From contig JADJEH010000017.1 in the NCBI GenBank assembly GCA_016702305.1, positions 310,001-374,000 on the forward strand: a DNA stretch of 64,000 nt. The letters run 5' to 3'. The notes below the pieces were generated by a model that did not search any database, was not told where the DNA came from, and was given only the letters and a program-made list of their open reading frames with translations. Below, piece after piece: positions 52,577 to 62,600 of this stretch. Source of the stretch: a bacterium. Lineage in GTDB: Bacteria > Electryoneota > RPQS01. Every line of letters begins with the position of its first letter. The stretch's first letter is position 1. The translations under genes and the position numbers were made by a program.

Positions 52577-52809
52577 GCAGAGAGTTCGATTTGCTGCAAT
52601 CCGATGAACCGCGGAATCTCTTCTTCGTCAAGGTGAAACTCCTCCATGCACAACGCGATGACTTCCTTCAGGTTTACCTGCAATTCATCAAGCGTCGCCG
52701 CCTGCGTGTGCGCACCGCGAATGCCCACCACCGAGCCGATGTACATTTTGCTCTCTGCGTCGTATTCTACCACGGCTGTGTACACTCTGTTATGTCCGTT
52801 TGTGGCCAT
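52573..52809 (-). CDS. hicB: HicB-family antitoxin (short, no DNA-binding domain)
   Basis: A 78-residue HicB antitoxin made of the RNase-H-like partial fold alone: YTAVVEYDAESKMYIGSVVG, IRGAHTQAATLDELQVNLKE, VIALCMEEFHLDEEEIPRF. No HTH or ribbon-helix-helix tail follows, so autoregulation through DNA binding is unlikely and transcription may depend on the surrounding run of genes. The order is hicB-hicA (antitoxin first). It starts 18 bases after the carboxypeptidase-like protein gene. Confidence 0.88.
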   Translation of the reverse strand: MATNGHNRVYTAVVEYDAESKMYIGSVVGIRGAHTQAATLDELQVNLKEVIALCMEEFHLDEEEIPRFIGLQQIELSA

Positions 52810-52827
52810 TTGAGGTTCCTCTTGGTC

Positions 52828-53241
52828 TTATCGTGGTCTTGGTGAATACAATATCGTCGCATGTGTATCGGCATAGTCCGCTGGTGCCGGTTCGCCATGT
52901 ACCGGAGTGCCACATTCGCCGCCATCCGAATGCCCCAGCACAACAATCAGCAGGCTTGCTTCGATGCGAGTTATTGTGTCGGGCTTCATCTGGCAAGGAA
53001 TGAGCAATGTATAGTAGCCGAGGGACATTACCTGGACGGTATCCACTCCAGGCTGCAAACTGTCAAGCACGCATGTGCCATTCATTTCTGTCGATGCACC
53101 TCGCCCGTTTCCCAATAGTTTGACTGAAGCGCCCGGAACTCCGTAGCCAGCATCAACCACGCACCTGACCGCGCCAAACTGTGCGAGCACACTACCGCTC
53201 AACACAAGCCAGATGCTAAACAGCGCACCCACCCACCTCAC
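52828..53241 (-). CDS. Exported carboxypeptidase-regulatory-like domain protein
   Basis: A 137-residue exported protein: signal peptide MRWVGALFSIWLVLSGSVLA, then a single carboxypeptidase-regulatory-like (transthyretin-type) domain (VRCVVDAGYGVPGASVKLLG, STEMNGTCVLDSLQPGVDTV, SLGYYTLLIPC). The tail (HSDGGECGTPVHGEPAP) is His/Cys/Pro-rich. Such lone domains are found in surface lipoproteins and as the N-terminal part of TonB receptors. Its start overlaps the stop of the upstream gene (ATGA), so it is translated after the AsnB-like gene. Confidence 0.7.
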   Translation of the reverse strand: MRWVGALFSIWLVLSGSVLAQFGAVRCVVDAGYGVPGASVKLLGNGRGASTEMNGTCVLDSLQPGVDTVQVMSLGYYTLLIPCQMKPDTITRIEASLLIVVLGHSDGGECGTPVHGEPAPADYADTHATILYSPRPR

Positions 53242-54497
53242 GTCTTCAATTCCTTCTTCCGCGCCGCCGGGAAAAGCACGTTGTTCAAAATCAGCCGATA
53301 CCCCGGTGAGTTCTTGTGCAGCGCCAGTTGCGTCGGCGGATCCCCCACCTGGTGCCGGTAATCCTCCGGATCATGGCCCCCATAGTAGGTCCAGAATCCG
53401 TCGCCGAATTTGCCGTGAATATACTTGATCTCTTCGGTCCCTTCCCGCTGCGCCAGCACCGTCACCGTCGGCTTCAGATATTCCTTATGAAACGCCGTCG
53501 TCTGCCCCAAGAAACCCTTCACCACATTCGTATGACACTGCGTCAGCATCGTCGGCACCGGATCAAACTTCGCCGAAAAATCAAACAGCGTGAAATAGTC
53601 GCCCTCGCCGCCCTGCGCCAACATCCCCGAAGTCGGACTGACGTCAATGGACGAAAATTCATACACCATCGGATCGGTAATCAGATTGTAATTCTGAAAC
53701 GCGAACGCGCTGCCGTAATCCATCTCTGACGCATAGTTCGGGCTGATGCCGTCCCCGTCAAACACCGGCGCGACAATATCCGTCGCCGCCGCCGCCAACG
53801 AAATGTCGTAGCTGTCCGTCGCCGAACACATCGCAAACAAAAAACCGCCGCGCCCCACGTAACCCCTGAAGGTCCGGGACACCGCCAGCTTCATCTCCGA
53901 AACTTTGCCGTAACCAAGCGCTTTCGCCGAGGCCTCTTCCTGCTGCACCTGCCGAATATACCAATCGGCGTTGCGGTACATCGAATAGAACTTTCCGTAC
54001 TGTCCCGTGAAATCTTCGTGATGCAAGTGGACCCACTCATACTTCGACAGCGCGCCGCCCAGCACGTCCGCATCGTAAATTACTTCAAACGGAATCTCCG
54101 CGTACGTCAGCGCCAAATTCACCGCGTCGTCCCACGGCCCCTCGCGCACCTCGTCCGGCGCGTAGATCGCCACCTTTGTCGCCTTCTCAAGCAGCACCAC
54201 TTCCATGTTGCTGTTCTCGATTTCGAGATAGATGTCACCCGCGCTCCCCGCGTCTTCGGCACGCACGCCCCGCAAACGGCATTCGTTGGCGATACCGTCA
54301 TCGCTGTCAATCATGAAACTGCCGCCGCGATAGTTGAGCAGCCACTCGACGTTGATCCCCTGCTGCAGCGCCTTGTACGCCACGCCGTAGGCCTTGAGAT
54401 GATCCGTCTGCGTCAGATCCATCGGGATCAACAGCTTCTGAGCAAATGCCGGAAGTGCGGAGAAAGTGATTATCGAGAAAAGAAAAAGTCGAAGCAT
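53238..54497 (-). CDS. Exported 'asparagine synthetase B' family protein of unknown function
   Basis: A 419-residue exported protein. The ATG at 54497 opens a signal peptide (MLRLFLFSIITFSALPAFAQ); an earlier TTG would add an unlikely Arg-rich leader. The body is nearly diagnostic of a family widespread in Bacteroidetes and labelled 'asparagine synthetase B': LLIPMDLTQTDHLKAYG, INVEWLLNYRGGSFMID, PWDDAVNLALTYAEIPFEVI, WVHLHHEDFTGQYGKFYSMY, GGFLFAMCSATDSYDISLAA. None of the glutaminase or synthetase motifs of true AsnB is present and the protein is secreted, so that name is misleading. The HHED and CSATDS segments may be a metal or active site. Confidence 0.88.
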   Translation of the reverse strand: MLRLFLFSIITFSALPAFAQKLLIPMDLTQTDHLKAYGVAYKALQQGINVEWLLNYRGGSFMIDSDDGIANECRLRGVRAEDAGSAGDIYLEIENSNMEVVLLEKATKVAIYAPDEVREGPWDDAVNLALTYAEIPFEVIYDADVLGGALSKYEWVHLHHEDFTGQYGKFYSMYRNADWYIRQVQQEEASAKALGYGKVSEMKLAVSRTFRGYVGRGGFLFAMCSATDSYDISLAAAATDIVAPVFDGDGISPNYASEMDYGSAFAFQNYNLITDPMVYEFSSIDVSPTSGMLAQGGEGDYFTLFDFSAKFDPVPTMLTQCHTNVVKGFLGQTTAFHKEYLKPTVTVLAQREGTEEIKYIHGKFGDGFWTYYGGHDPEDYRHQVGDPPTQLALHKNSPGYRLILNNVLFPAARKKELKT

Positions 54498-54558
54498 GGA
54501 GATTGGGTTGAGGGTCGGAAAAGCGAGGCGCCTCGCGCAGCGGCCAAGGGTCCGGAGT

Positions 54559-55050
54559 TTACGCTGTTTGGCGCTCGCGCCGCTTGTCGCGGGCGTGCAG
54601 AAGTTCACGCGGAATCGTCAGCATCAGCAAATGCAGCACAATCCCGATGAGAATCGAGAGAAATAGCAGCCGGAAGCCGATCTCCCACGTCATCACGAAG
54701 TAGTAAAATGTGTAAAGCGTCAGCGGCAGCAGCACCATGATGCTCGTAAAAGTGCCCGGCGAATAGCGGTTAGAAGTAAGCGATGTCGCGATGTGAAACC
54801 ACGCATTCACGAATAAGATGCCCATCGCAGGCATGGCCAGCCACATGTTCCCCAGCCCCATGAAACCGACCGCCGCAAAGAGCGGCCAGCCGAAAACAAT
54901 ATTGATAACCACTGCCGCCACATTTGAAATCGGCGCGCGATCATCGTCGCTCTTGAAGACCTCCCGGTTAAACCAACGCAAGAAGCCGCCCGGGATGACG
55001 TATTCTTCAAGTTGATGCAGCATCAACGCGGGAAGTGCGGCCCAAAACAC
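54559..55050 (-). CDS. HXXEE-domain membrane protein
   Basis: A ~163-residue membrane protein of the HXXEE family: the motif HQLEEYVIPGG in the first helix, then about four more helices (ISNVAAVVINIVFGWPLFAA, GNMWLAMPAMGILFVN, TSIMVLLPLTLYTFYYFVM). The start is uncertain: GTG 55050 is used, but the sequence upstream in frame (LFDWLYRHPQW) looks coding and begins near an ATA codon rather than a standard start. The function is not known; His-x-x-Glu-Glu may coordinate metal in the membrane. It lies between the AsnB-like and TPR genes. Confidence 0.65.
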   Translation of the reverse strand: MFWAALPALMLHQLEEYVIPGGFLRWFNREVFKSDDDRAPISNVAAVVINIVFGWPLFAAVGFMGLGNMWLAMPAMGILFVNAWFHIATSLTSNRYSPGTFTSIMVLLPLTLYTFYYFVMTWEIGFRLLFLSILIGIVLHLLMLTIPRELLHARDKRRERQTA

Positions 55051-55118
55051 CCACTGCGGATGCCGATAGAGCCAGTCAAATAATTCAGCCAGTGGAATGT
55101 CCTGAAGGTGAAGGTGCT

Positions 55119-56984
55119 TTATGAAACCTTATTCGCCAGCACGCGCGCCTTGCGCCGGGCTTGCTCAAGGTAAAGAGATCGCGGGTACTCAACCAAATAG
55201 TCCTGCAGCAGCTTCAACGCCTGATCTTCGTTCTTAAGATCTTCAAGCGTGATGACCGCCTGCAAATACTTCGCGCGCGGAAGGTCCGCCGATTCCGGAA
55301 AACTCTCGGCAAACTTGTCCAGCGCCGCAATCGCGTCCGCGGGCCGACCCGACAGCCTGAGCGCCTCGGCCTCCGAGATGCGGCACCACTCGGCCAACCG
55401 GCCATAGTTCAATTGCGTCGCCGCCTCGCCGTATTTCGCCGCCGCCGTCGCGTGATCACCGCGAAAATCAGCGTAGTCCGCATCCGCGAACGCGCGCAAC
55501 GCACCGTGAAATCCGCCGCCTTCCAGTAGCGCTTGAAATAGAATCGCGTCGTTAAATGTCGTGTTCTGCGTGCTGCCTTTCAAAATCGAATCGAGCGCCG
55601 CACCGGCCAGCGCCGTCGAGTCGCGCCACATATTCGCCCGCGCTATGCGCAGCAGCAACTGCCCAAGCTCGTCGGTTATCTCACCGCGCGGACCCGGCGC
55701 CGCCTTGCCCCACGCATCAATCGCCGGCCCGTACTCACCCAGATATGCGTGAGCATCGCCAATCCGCATCCCCGCGCGCGACTTCAACGGCGGCTTGCTG
55801 CGCTGAAAAATTCCGTTGAACTCAACCAGCGCGGCCTGCGGATTGTTCTCGCGCGTAAGCAATATCTCGGCAATGTGAAAACGCGCTTCTTCGAGCTCCG
55901 GTGACTTCGTGCGACCCGCGATGAAACGCTCATACGCCGACTTCGCGTCCGCATAGCGCCCCTGGCCCTCTAAACATTGCGCAAGTCCCAGTTCCGCGCG
56001 TTCCGTCAACTGATCCGCCGCTTTCCAGGCGATCACCCGCTCAAATCCCCGCCGCGCCAACTCAATTTCTCCTTCGGCCAAGAGCTGTTGCGACGTCGTC
56101 AGCACCGTCGCGCCGCCCGCTTGCGACAACGAATCCGCAGCAATCGTCGCATCTAACGACTTTTCGAGGCGCCCCGTCTTCATCGTGTAACCCGCGTACA
56201 TCCGCCAGACCGCCGCGTCCTTACGCTCCCGCTTGATGGCCTGTTCCAGCACCCCGGACACACTCGCTTCAACCGTCGTGTCGTCGGGGAAACGGCTCAA
56301 ATAGGTTTGCGCAATCTGCCACGACGTCGGCGATGTCTTCGCATAGAGCAGCAGCTCTTCGGTCGCGCCGACAAAATTCATCTGCGCCTGCAGGCTCGAC
56401 GCGAGCTCCAACGCCATGTAACCCGGATTCCGCTGCTCCTTGCGATAGTCGCGAATGAGCTTCTCGCTCTCTTCCCACCGCCGGTTGCGCTGCAGCAACA
56501 ACACCAGCGACCGCACCGCGTCCGGATTGTTCGGCTGCGTCGCCAGCGCGCCCCGCCAAATCTCCCACGCCGCGTCCGAAGCATCCCGCGCCAGCTTCAC
56601 TTCGCCCAACGCCAACGTCAAGCTGAACACGCTCGCCGGATCCTGCCAGGTCGTCATCATCTCATAGAGCTTCGCCCGTTCGATCTGTGTTGTCAAGAAC
56701 TGCTCAGCTTCGTCAAACTTGCGCAGTTGAATCAAACAGTTCGGTATCGAGGTAATCGCCCCCGGATCGCGCGGCGCACCCTTCATCACCTCGCGCCAGT
56801 TCGTCAACGCGGCTTCATAGTTGCCGCGCTGCTCGTCACGGCGCGCCCGTTCCGCAAAGACCTGCTCCGCCGTCTTCTGGACCGGCTGCTTGGTCGGTTT
56901 GGTCGGTGCCACAAGAATCTGTTGCGCACTGAGCGGCAGTGCGCACCACAGCAAGGCGATCAGAATGATTCGAAGTTTGGTCAT
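55119..56984 (-). CDS. Exported TPR-repeat protein
   Basis: A 621-residue protein with a signal peptide (MTKLRIILIALLWCALPLSA) and many tetratricopeptide repeats: RGNYEAALTNWREVMKGAPR, RKFDEAEQFLTTQIER, GRYADAKSAYERFIAGR and GEYGPAIDAWGKA, down to the last ones near FPESADLPRAKYLQAVIT. The layout matches periplasmic or outer-membrane assembly scaffolds such as YbgF/BamD-like proteins, though no lipobox or Bam signature is present. Its start codon overlaps the stop of the upstream cargo gene (ATGA), so it is translated with it. Confidence 0.8.
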   Translation of the reverse strand: MTKLRIILIALLWCALPLSAQQILVAPTKPTKQPVQKTAEQVFAERARRDEQRGNYEAALTNWREVMKGAPRDPGAITSIPNCLIQLRKFDEAEQFLTTQIERAKLYEMMTTWQDPASVFSLTLALGEVKLARDASDAAWEIWRGALATQPNNPDAVRSLVLLLQRNRRWEESEKLIRDYRKEQRNPGYMALELASSLQAQMNFVGATEELLLYAKTSPTSWQIAQTYLSRFPDDTTVEASVSGVLEQAIKRERKDAAVWRMYAGYTMKTGRLEKSLDATIAADSLSQAGGATVLTTSQQLLAEGEIELARRGFERVIAWKAADQLTERAELGLAQCLEGQGRYADAKSAYERFIAGRTKSPELEEARFHIAEILLTRENNPQAALVEFNGIFQRSKPPLKSRAGMRIGDAHAYLGEYGPAIDAWGKAAPGPRGEITDELGQLLLRIARANMWRDSTALAGAALDSILKGSTQNTTFNDAILFQALLEGGGFHGALRAFADADYADFRGDHATAAAKYGEAATQLNYGRLAEWCRISEAEALRLSGRPADAIAALDKFAESFPESADLPRAKYLQAVITLEDLKNEDQALKLLQDYLVEYPRSLYLEQARRKARVLANKVS

Positions 56985-58450
56985 TTCATTAGGGTCAGCG
57001 GCAGCACGCGCGTGGCGTGATCCGCGGTCAGTCGAACAAAGTATCTCCCGCTCGCCAAATCACCGGCGTCCCACACAACCTGCTGTCGGCCCGGCGCGTA
57101 GGTCTGCTGCGCGATCGTCGCCACTTCGCGGCCCAACAAATCATAGACGGCCAACCGCGCCGTCGTTGCGTGCGCCAGCGTAAACGTCAACTGCGTCTGC
57201 GCATTGAATGGATTCGGATAGGCCCCCAGCGACAACTCGAACGGCAGCGGCATCGGTGAATCCGGCGCGTCGAGCAGCGTCGTCAATGGAAAAGCCGCGA
57301 CTTGCGCTCCGCCGCCAAACGAACCGTCCGCCGTAATTTCCGTGATCGCATACACCACCGAGCCGGCATGCTCCGCAATACGCAGCCCATTCAGCGCGTG
57401 CGTCGGGTCTATCCCCTGTGTGTGTATGCTGCCATTGAACGTGCCGTCGCCGTCCAGCCCCATGAACCACAGCTCCTTGATCGCGTCGTTGCGCACAAAC
57501 GCCGCCAGCACAAAACGCGCATCCGAAGTCCGCAGCACACCCCAATGCGTGATGTACGCGCCGATCGGCAGCGGACCCGGATCCCACGGCGGAGCAGTCA
57601 TCACCGCTTCACCGTCATAGCTCGTTAGCCACACACGAAAATTGTTGAGCGAAGCCCCCGGCGTCACCGACCCCGCCACGACCGTCAGCACACCGTGATT
57701 GAACTGGAACGCGTAGCCCGCGTTGTTCTCCCCGGCCGCCAAATCAACGCGCCGGATCAGCGTGCTGTCAACCAGCGTCGCGTTGCCGTCAAACTCATAG
57801 GCCACCGTGCGCACGACCCAGTGACCGGCCTCAATATCATACTGCTGGGACACCAGCCGCGGCTCGCCGTCGTACGCAAATGAATAGAAACACTCACCCA
57901 GGGTCAGCGTGTCCCCATGCACCAGCGCACCTTGCGCATTGTAATGGTAAACCAACTGCCCATACTCAAAATTGCGCACCGATACGAAATAACCGTCATT
58001 CACCTGCAGAAAGTGCGGCAGCAGCGCCGGTGTCAAGTGAATATCTTCCAGGATCTGCCCCTCCGGGGAGAAAAACTGGAGCGCGGTCTGCTGAAGTCAG
58101 CCGTGATAAGTCATTTTGCACCACGCGCCGCCCGTTAGCCGCTGATACTCCACAAGCGGCGGACAGCTCACGATACTTGTGCTGGCGATATCCAGTGTGT
58201 CCAGCGCGCCGACGATCGCTCCGTTCATGTCCACTTCGCGGCCGTACGCCCCGATCCAATCCGGATTCGCGCTCGCCCATGTGCAGCGCACATGATTCTC
58301 CGGCGTGATTGCAATGGTCGGAAAATAGAAATTCTCATCCGTAGCCGGATCGAGACGGACCGGACCGAACTGCGGCTGACCGTACGCCGCCCCGGACAGA
58401 AGGCAACAGAGCAGGATCAACGCAGACGCGAATTTCATCAACTTCCTCAT
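56981..58450 (-). CDS. Exported type IX cargo protein interrupted by an in-frame TGA
   Basis: About 489 codons in one uninterrupted frame except for a TGA at 58097-58099: before it, signal peptide (MRKLMKFASALILLCCLLSG) and VRCTWASANPDWIGAYGRE, ending GGAWCKMTYHG; after it, LQQTALQFFSPEGQILEDIH, and onward to a type IX sorting domain (AYPNPFNAQTQLTFTL ... SGRYFVRLTA ... LTLMK). Other genes here end in TGA, so TGA is not read as an amino acid in general. A TGG-to-TGA change would restore W, as would sequencing error. The gene sits in a tight run (three bases after the lipoprotein gene, overlapping the TPR start), which argues for a whole and recently broken or misread gene. Confidence 0.75.
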
Positions 58451-58453
58451 CGT

Positions 58454-59569
58454 TCAATGCTGGAATCGCAACCACCGGCAACTGTTGACGGCTGCGCTCT
58501 GTTCGGTGGCCGCGGTATAGGCGACCAGAATATCCTCACCAGACTCTGCGGCGCAAAACTCCTGAATCGTCGGCTCCACCGCGGCGCTCGCCTCCAGCGC
58601 CCAAGCGCCTTCGCTGTTCTGTGCGAGCAGGACAAGCTCACTGCCCTCCGCTGACTGCGCGAGCGCGACGATCAGCGGAAACTCACCGCCCGTCGCCACC
58701 GCGCGGCACGCCACGTACGGTTCTCCGCCGCGCAACTCCGCCGACGCTGTATGGTGCGACTGCACCTTCGCGCCCGCAATATAGAACGTCTCAAACTCCA
58801 CGGCATCCCGCGTCGGCGCGTAGCCGCTGACCATAACCAGCTCGCCGTCCTGCACGAAGTAGTCCGTGCCCAGCGACGCTCTCGCGGTATATGCCCGCTG
58901 CACAATCGCGCTATCCACCCAACTGCACGCTCGCCCGATGTGATAGATAGTGAAATGGTCGTCATAACCCTTCACCATCGTCACGCCGCCCCCCACAGCC
59001 GCCGCATGATCCGGACCGGGCAGCGCCAGCGTATCGCGGCTAAGCTCCCGGCCGCGCCGGTCCATCCAAACGACGATTAGACCGTCTTCCGTTGAGCTCT
59101 CGTGCAGCACCACAAACAGCGAATCCACTTTCAACGGATACGTTTGAACCGCCGGAGCCGCCAGCCACGCCGCTTCGCGTTTGCCCAGGCTGTCCTGCCA
59201 CACCATGAAGCACTCTTGAATGCACGAGTGCGCCACGAATGTTGCCGTGCCGTGTTCGCGATTCGTCCAGCGCACCAATTCCGGCACACACACGACATAC
59301 TGCCGTTCAATGAACCCGTAACCGCGCGTGCTGTCAAACGTCTGCGCCGCCGGATTCCATGTCGCCCCCGCTCCACCGATCGAATCGCGGTGAAACTCGA
59401 CCCACTGACAATTCAATGAACCGTCATCCTGCGCTATGAAGCGCGGCAAAAACACCTGCTCGCACGAACCCGTATCGAGCCGACCCGTCTGCAGAGAACG
59501 CGAACAGCCAACCAGCAGCAGCAATAGCGCCGATAACAAATAGGTGCGTGAAATTTGCGTGGTAATCAA
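58454..59569 (-). CDS. Lipoprotein of unknown function
   Basis: A 371-residue lipoprotein: signal sequence with lipobox LLVGC (Cys near residue 22), then a repetitive beta-rich body (WVEFHRDSIGGAGATWNPA, ECFMVWQDSLGKREAAWLA, DHFTIYHIGRACSWVDSAI, LVMVSGYAPTRDAVEFETF), resembling the propeller-like region of the following cargo gene. I know no family. It is the first of the tight group with the cargo and TPR genes and starts 64 bases after the DUF4175 gene. Confidence 0.7.
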   Translation of the reverse strand: MITTQISRTYLLSALLLLLVGCSRSLQTGRLDTGSCEQVFLPRFIAQDDGSLNCQWVEFHRDSIGGAGATWNPAAQTFDSTRGYGFIERQYVVCVPELVRWTNREHGTATFVAHSCIQECFMVWQDSLGKREAAWLAAPAVQTYPLKVDSLFVVLHESSTEDGLIVVWMDRRGRELSRDTLALPGPDHAAAVGGGVTMVKGYDDHFTIYHIGRACSWVDSAIVQRAYTARASLGTDYFVQDGELVMVSGYAPTRDAVEFETFYIAGAKVQSHHTASAELRGGEPYVACRAVATGGEFPLIVALAQSAEGSELVLLAQNSEGAWALEASAAVEPTIQEFCAAESGEDILVAYTAATEQSAAVNSCRWLRFQH

Positions 59570-59633
59570 AATGGAAAAAGGTCCAACATCCGCGTGCGCT
59601 CCGCCTTCCGACGGCTCCCGGCATCCACGCCGG

Positions 59634-62600
59634 TTACTGCCACTTCGAAAGCGCGTCGAAATATTTGCGGATCAGATCTTCATAGTCCGGCGTGTATTTC
59701 GCGTCAAGCGCGCGCAACAGATCTTCGCGCAATTGATCCTCGCCCGGCTTCTTCGGCAGCTCGCGCGGTGAAGCCCGCACCATGTCAATGCCCGTGCTCG
59801 ATTTGCGCTGCGGTGAAAACTCGCGCTCGCGGTTCGCGCGCTGGAAGTCCAAAAGTTTCGACTCGATCTTGTTCTGGCGCTCTATCGTCTCCGGCGTGAT
59901 CTTGCCGGAACGCAAATCCGCCGCAACTTTCTCCATCTCTTCCTTCATCCCATCGAGTCGCCCCACGGTCTGCTTCGACGCCGACGCTTCCGCCGCCAGC
60001 TCGCCCGCCGACTTCGCCAACGCTTCCTGCTCCCCAGCCAGCCGCTGCATCGCCGCCGCCTGACCCTGTGACATCGTGCCCGGATTCGTCATCATGGACG
60101 ATGTCTGCTGATTGATCTGCCCCTGCTTCTGGCACATGCCGCCGGCCTTGTTGCAGTTGGAATTGCTGTTCGGCTTATTGCACTGACTTTGACACTGCTT
60201 GCACGCGCTGTTCTGCTGCTTCAGCGTCTCGTTCAGAGCCGCCAAGGCCTGCTTGCGATAGTGCGAAGCCGTGCGCGAATCGCGCTCTTGCGTCGCGTTG
60301 CAGGCCTTCTGCATCTGATTCAGCGTCTCTTCCATCGCGGCCATCAGCTTCGGAGTCACCGCCATGCTCTTCTTGGCAAGCTCCTGCATGTCTTCCTGCA
60401 CCCGCTTCATCGCCTGCTTCAAATTCTCCTGCTCTTCGGCAAGCTCGTTCATATGCGGACTGTTCGGATCCGTCTCCTGAGATTCCTGCCAAAGCTGCTC
60501 CTGCCGCATCGAAAGATCAAGCATCTTGTCGCGCGCCTTCTCCATCTCCATCATCGTTTCCATGTCCTGATTGGACTGCATCTGCTGCCGCAAATCCTGC
60601 ATCTGCTGCGCCATCTCCTGCATCTTGCGCTGCATCTGCTTGCCCTGCTTCTTCGCCGACTGCTTCTGCCCCATCTTCATCTGCTGCTCGTTCTGCTGCA
60701 TCTGCTGCGAGAGCTGCTCCTGCTGCATCTCCTTGTTCAACTCTTCCATCTTCTGCTCGCCCTGCAGTTGATCCTTCTTCATCTGCTCGGCAAGCTCTTT
60801 CATCTCCTGCTCGATCTTCTTCATCTCCTGCGACAGCTTATCCTGCTGCTGTGCATTCTGATCCGCGTTCTTCTTATCCTGATCGAGCTCGTTGTTGAGC
60901 TGCTCCTGCTGCTTCGATAGTTCGTCCAAACGCCGCGACAATTCGTCCAGCTTTTTCTCCGCCTGCATCTGCTTCAGCATGTTCAAGGTCTGATCCAGCG
61001 CCAGATTGAACTGCTCCTGCATCTTCTGGAAATTCTCGAGCGCCTTGCGCATCTCCTCCGGCGACGGCTGCTGCATCGCTTCCGACAGCTTGCGCATCGC
61101 CTCGCGCATCTCCGGAGTGATCACCTCTTCGACCAATTCCTGTATCTGCTGCATCTTCTCCATCACTTCCGGTGAATAGAGCGAGCGCATTTCGTTGGCG
61201 ATCTGCTGCTTCTCAATGGCCTGCGACACCTGTTCGAGCACCTGCGACATCTGCTCCTGCTTCTCCATCAACTGCGCGATCTCCTGCTTGCGCTCGTAGC
61301 TCATCTCAGGATTCGACTTGTACTCCTCAACCGCCTTCTCCACCTCTTCGCGCAGGTCCTGCGATTCCTCTAACAGCTCTTCAAGCGTGATCGTTCGCTT
61401 CTCTTCAACCTGCTCCTGCTGCTCGAAGATCTCCGCCATCGAGGGGAAACGCAGCACGCGCACGTCGCTCTTGGCCCGCTTCGGTCCGCTGATTCGGTCG
61501 TTATCCCACACCTCGACGAACATCAGCACCTGATCCTCAGGAAGCAGTTGCAGCGGCGTCAAATCGAATACCGTCTCAACCACGCACCGGCCCGGCTCCG
61601 TCAACCGGTAATCCAGCGCCATACGCTCGTAGCTGTCATCCGGCACGTCCCACGGCTGATCCCACGGCGACGTGCGGTAGTAGCGCAGCGTCATCTTCGA
61701 AAAACCGTAGTCATCCGCCGCGTCCGCCACCAACGGTATCTTGATGTCCGCCGCGATTTCCAGATCGTTCGCTGGTTCCACAAGGGAAATCACCGGAGCT
61801 TCGTCCGGTCGTGCGTTGATCCGGTAGCTGATCTCGTCGCGGTTCTCACGGCCTTCGCCGTCCCGCAGTTTGATCTGGTACGTGCCGCTCTTCGTCACCG
61901 TAAATTGGCCCGTCGCCTTGCTGCCTTCGAGCGTCAGCGCTAACGTCTCGCGCGGCGTCGTCAGATTCTCCCCGGTAATATCAAAGAACTCTATCGCCGC
62001 CGATTGCAGGGTCTTCGTCGCTGAAATCACCAGCTTCGCCTGCGTCCCCACCACCGCCGATATGTCCCCCACGTTTTCTTCCAGCGTCAGCGGCTGCAAC
62101 TCCGTATAGGCGGGCGGCGTCAGCGTCAGCGACAGATAGCGCACCGCCGGCAGCTCCTGAATCGTCGCCGTATATTTCGCGCTCGTCACCGCGCCGCTGT
62201 AAGCCCAATATTCAAACGATGTCGCCAGTCCCGTCCATGTTACGGTGTATTGGCCATTCTCATTACCTTCAACGGTCAAGGGAGCATCTGCCGTGCGGCC
62301 TTTCTCCTTGCGCGTGATCGTAAGTTCTTTGGGAAGCGTGCCGGTGGCTGTGACAATCACTTGAAGCGAGTCGCCACGTACGAGTTCGACGTCGCCCGGA
62401 GCCACGTGCAGCACAAATTCCGGGCTCGGCGAATAATCCTGACTCGGATTCATCACACGCTCAGCCGCAGACATTAACGGACGACCGAACACCACCAACA
62501 GCGCCACCGCCGCCACCGAAGAAAACAGCGCATAGCGCGCGTGCTGCTTCAGTCGCGCGCGATCCGGCAGCGCCGCCGGTGCAATCGGAACCAACTCTTC

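Noticed and set aside
60189..60920. 243-codon Leu/His-rich plus-strand frame
   Set aside because: It is the complement of the Gln/Glu/Lys coiled coil of the DUF4175 gene; Leu and His runs come from CAG and similar codons read on the other strand.
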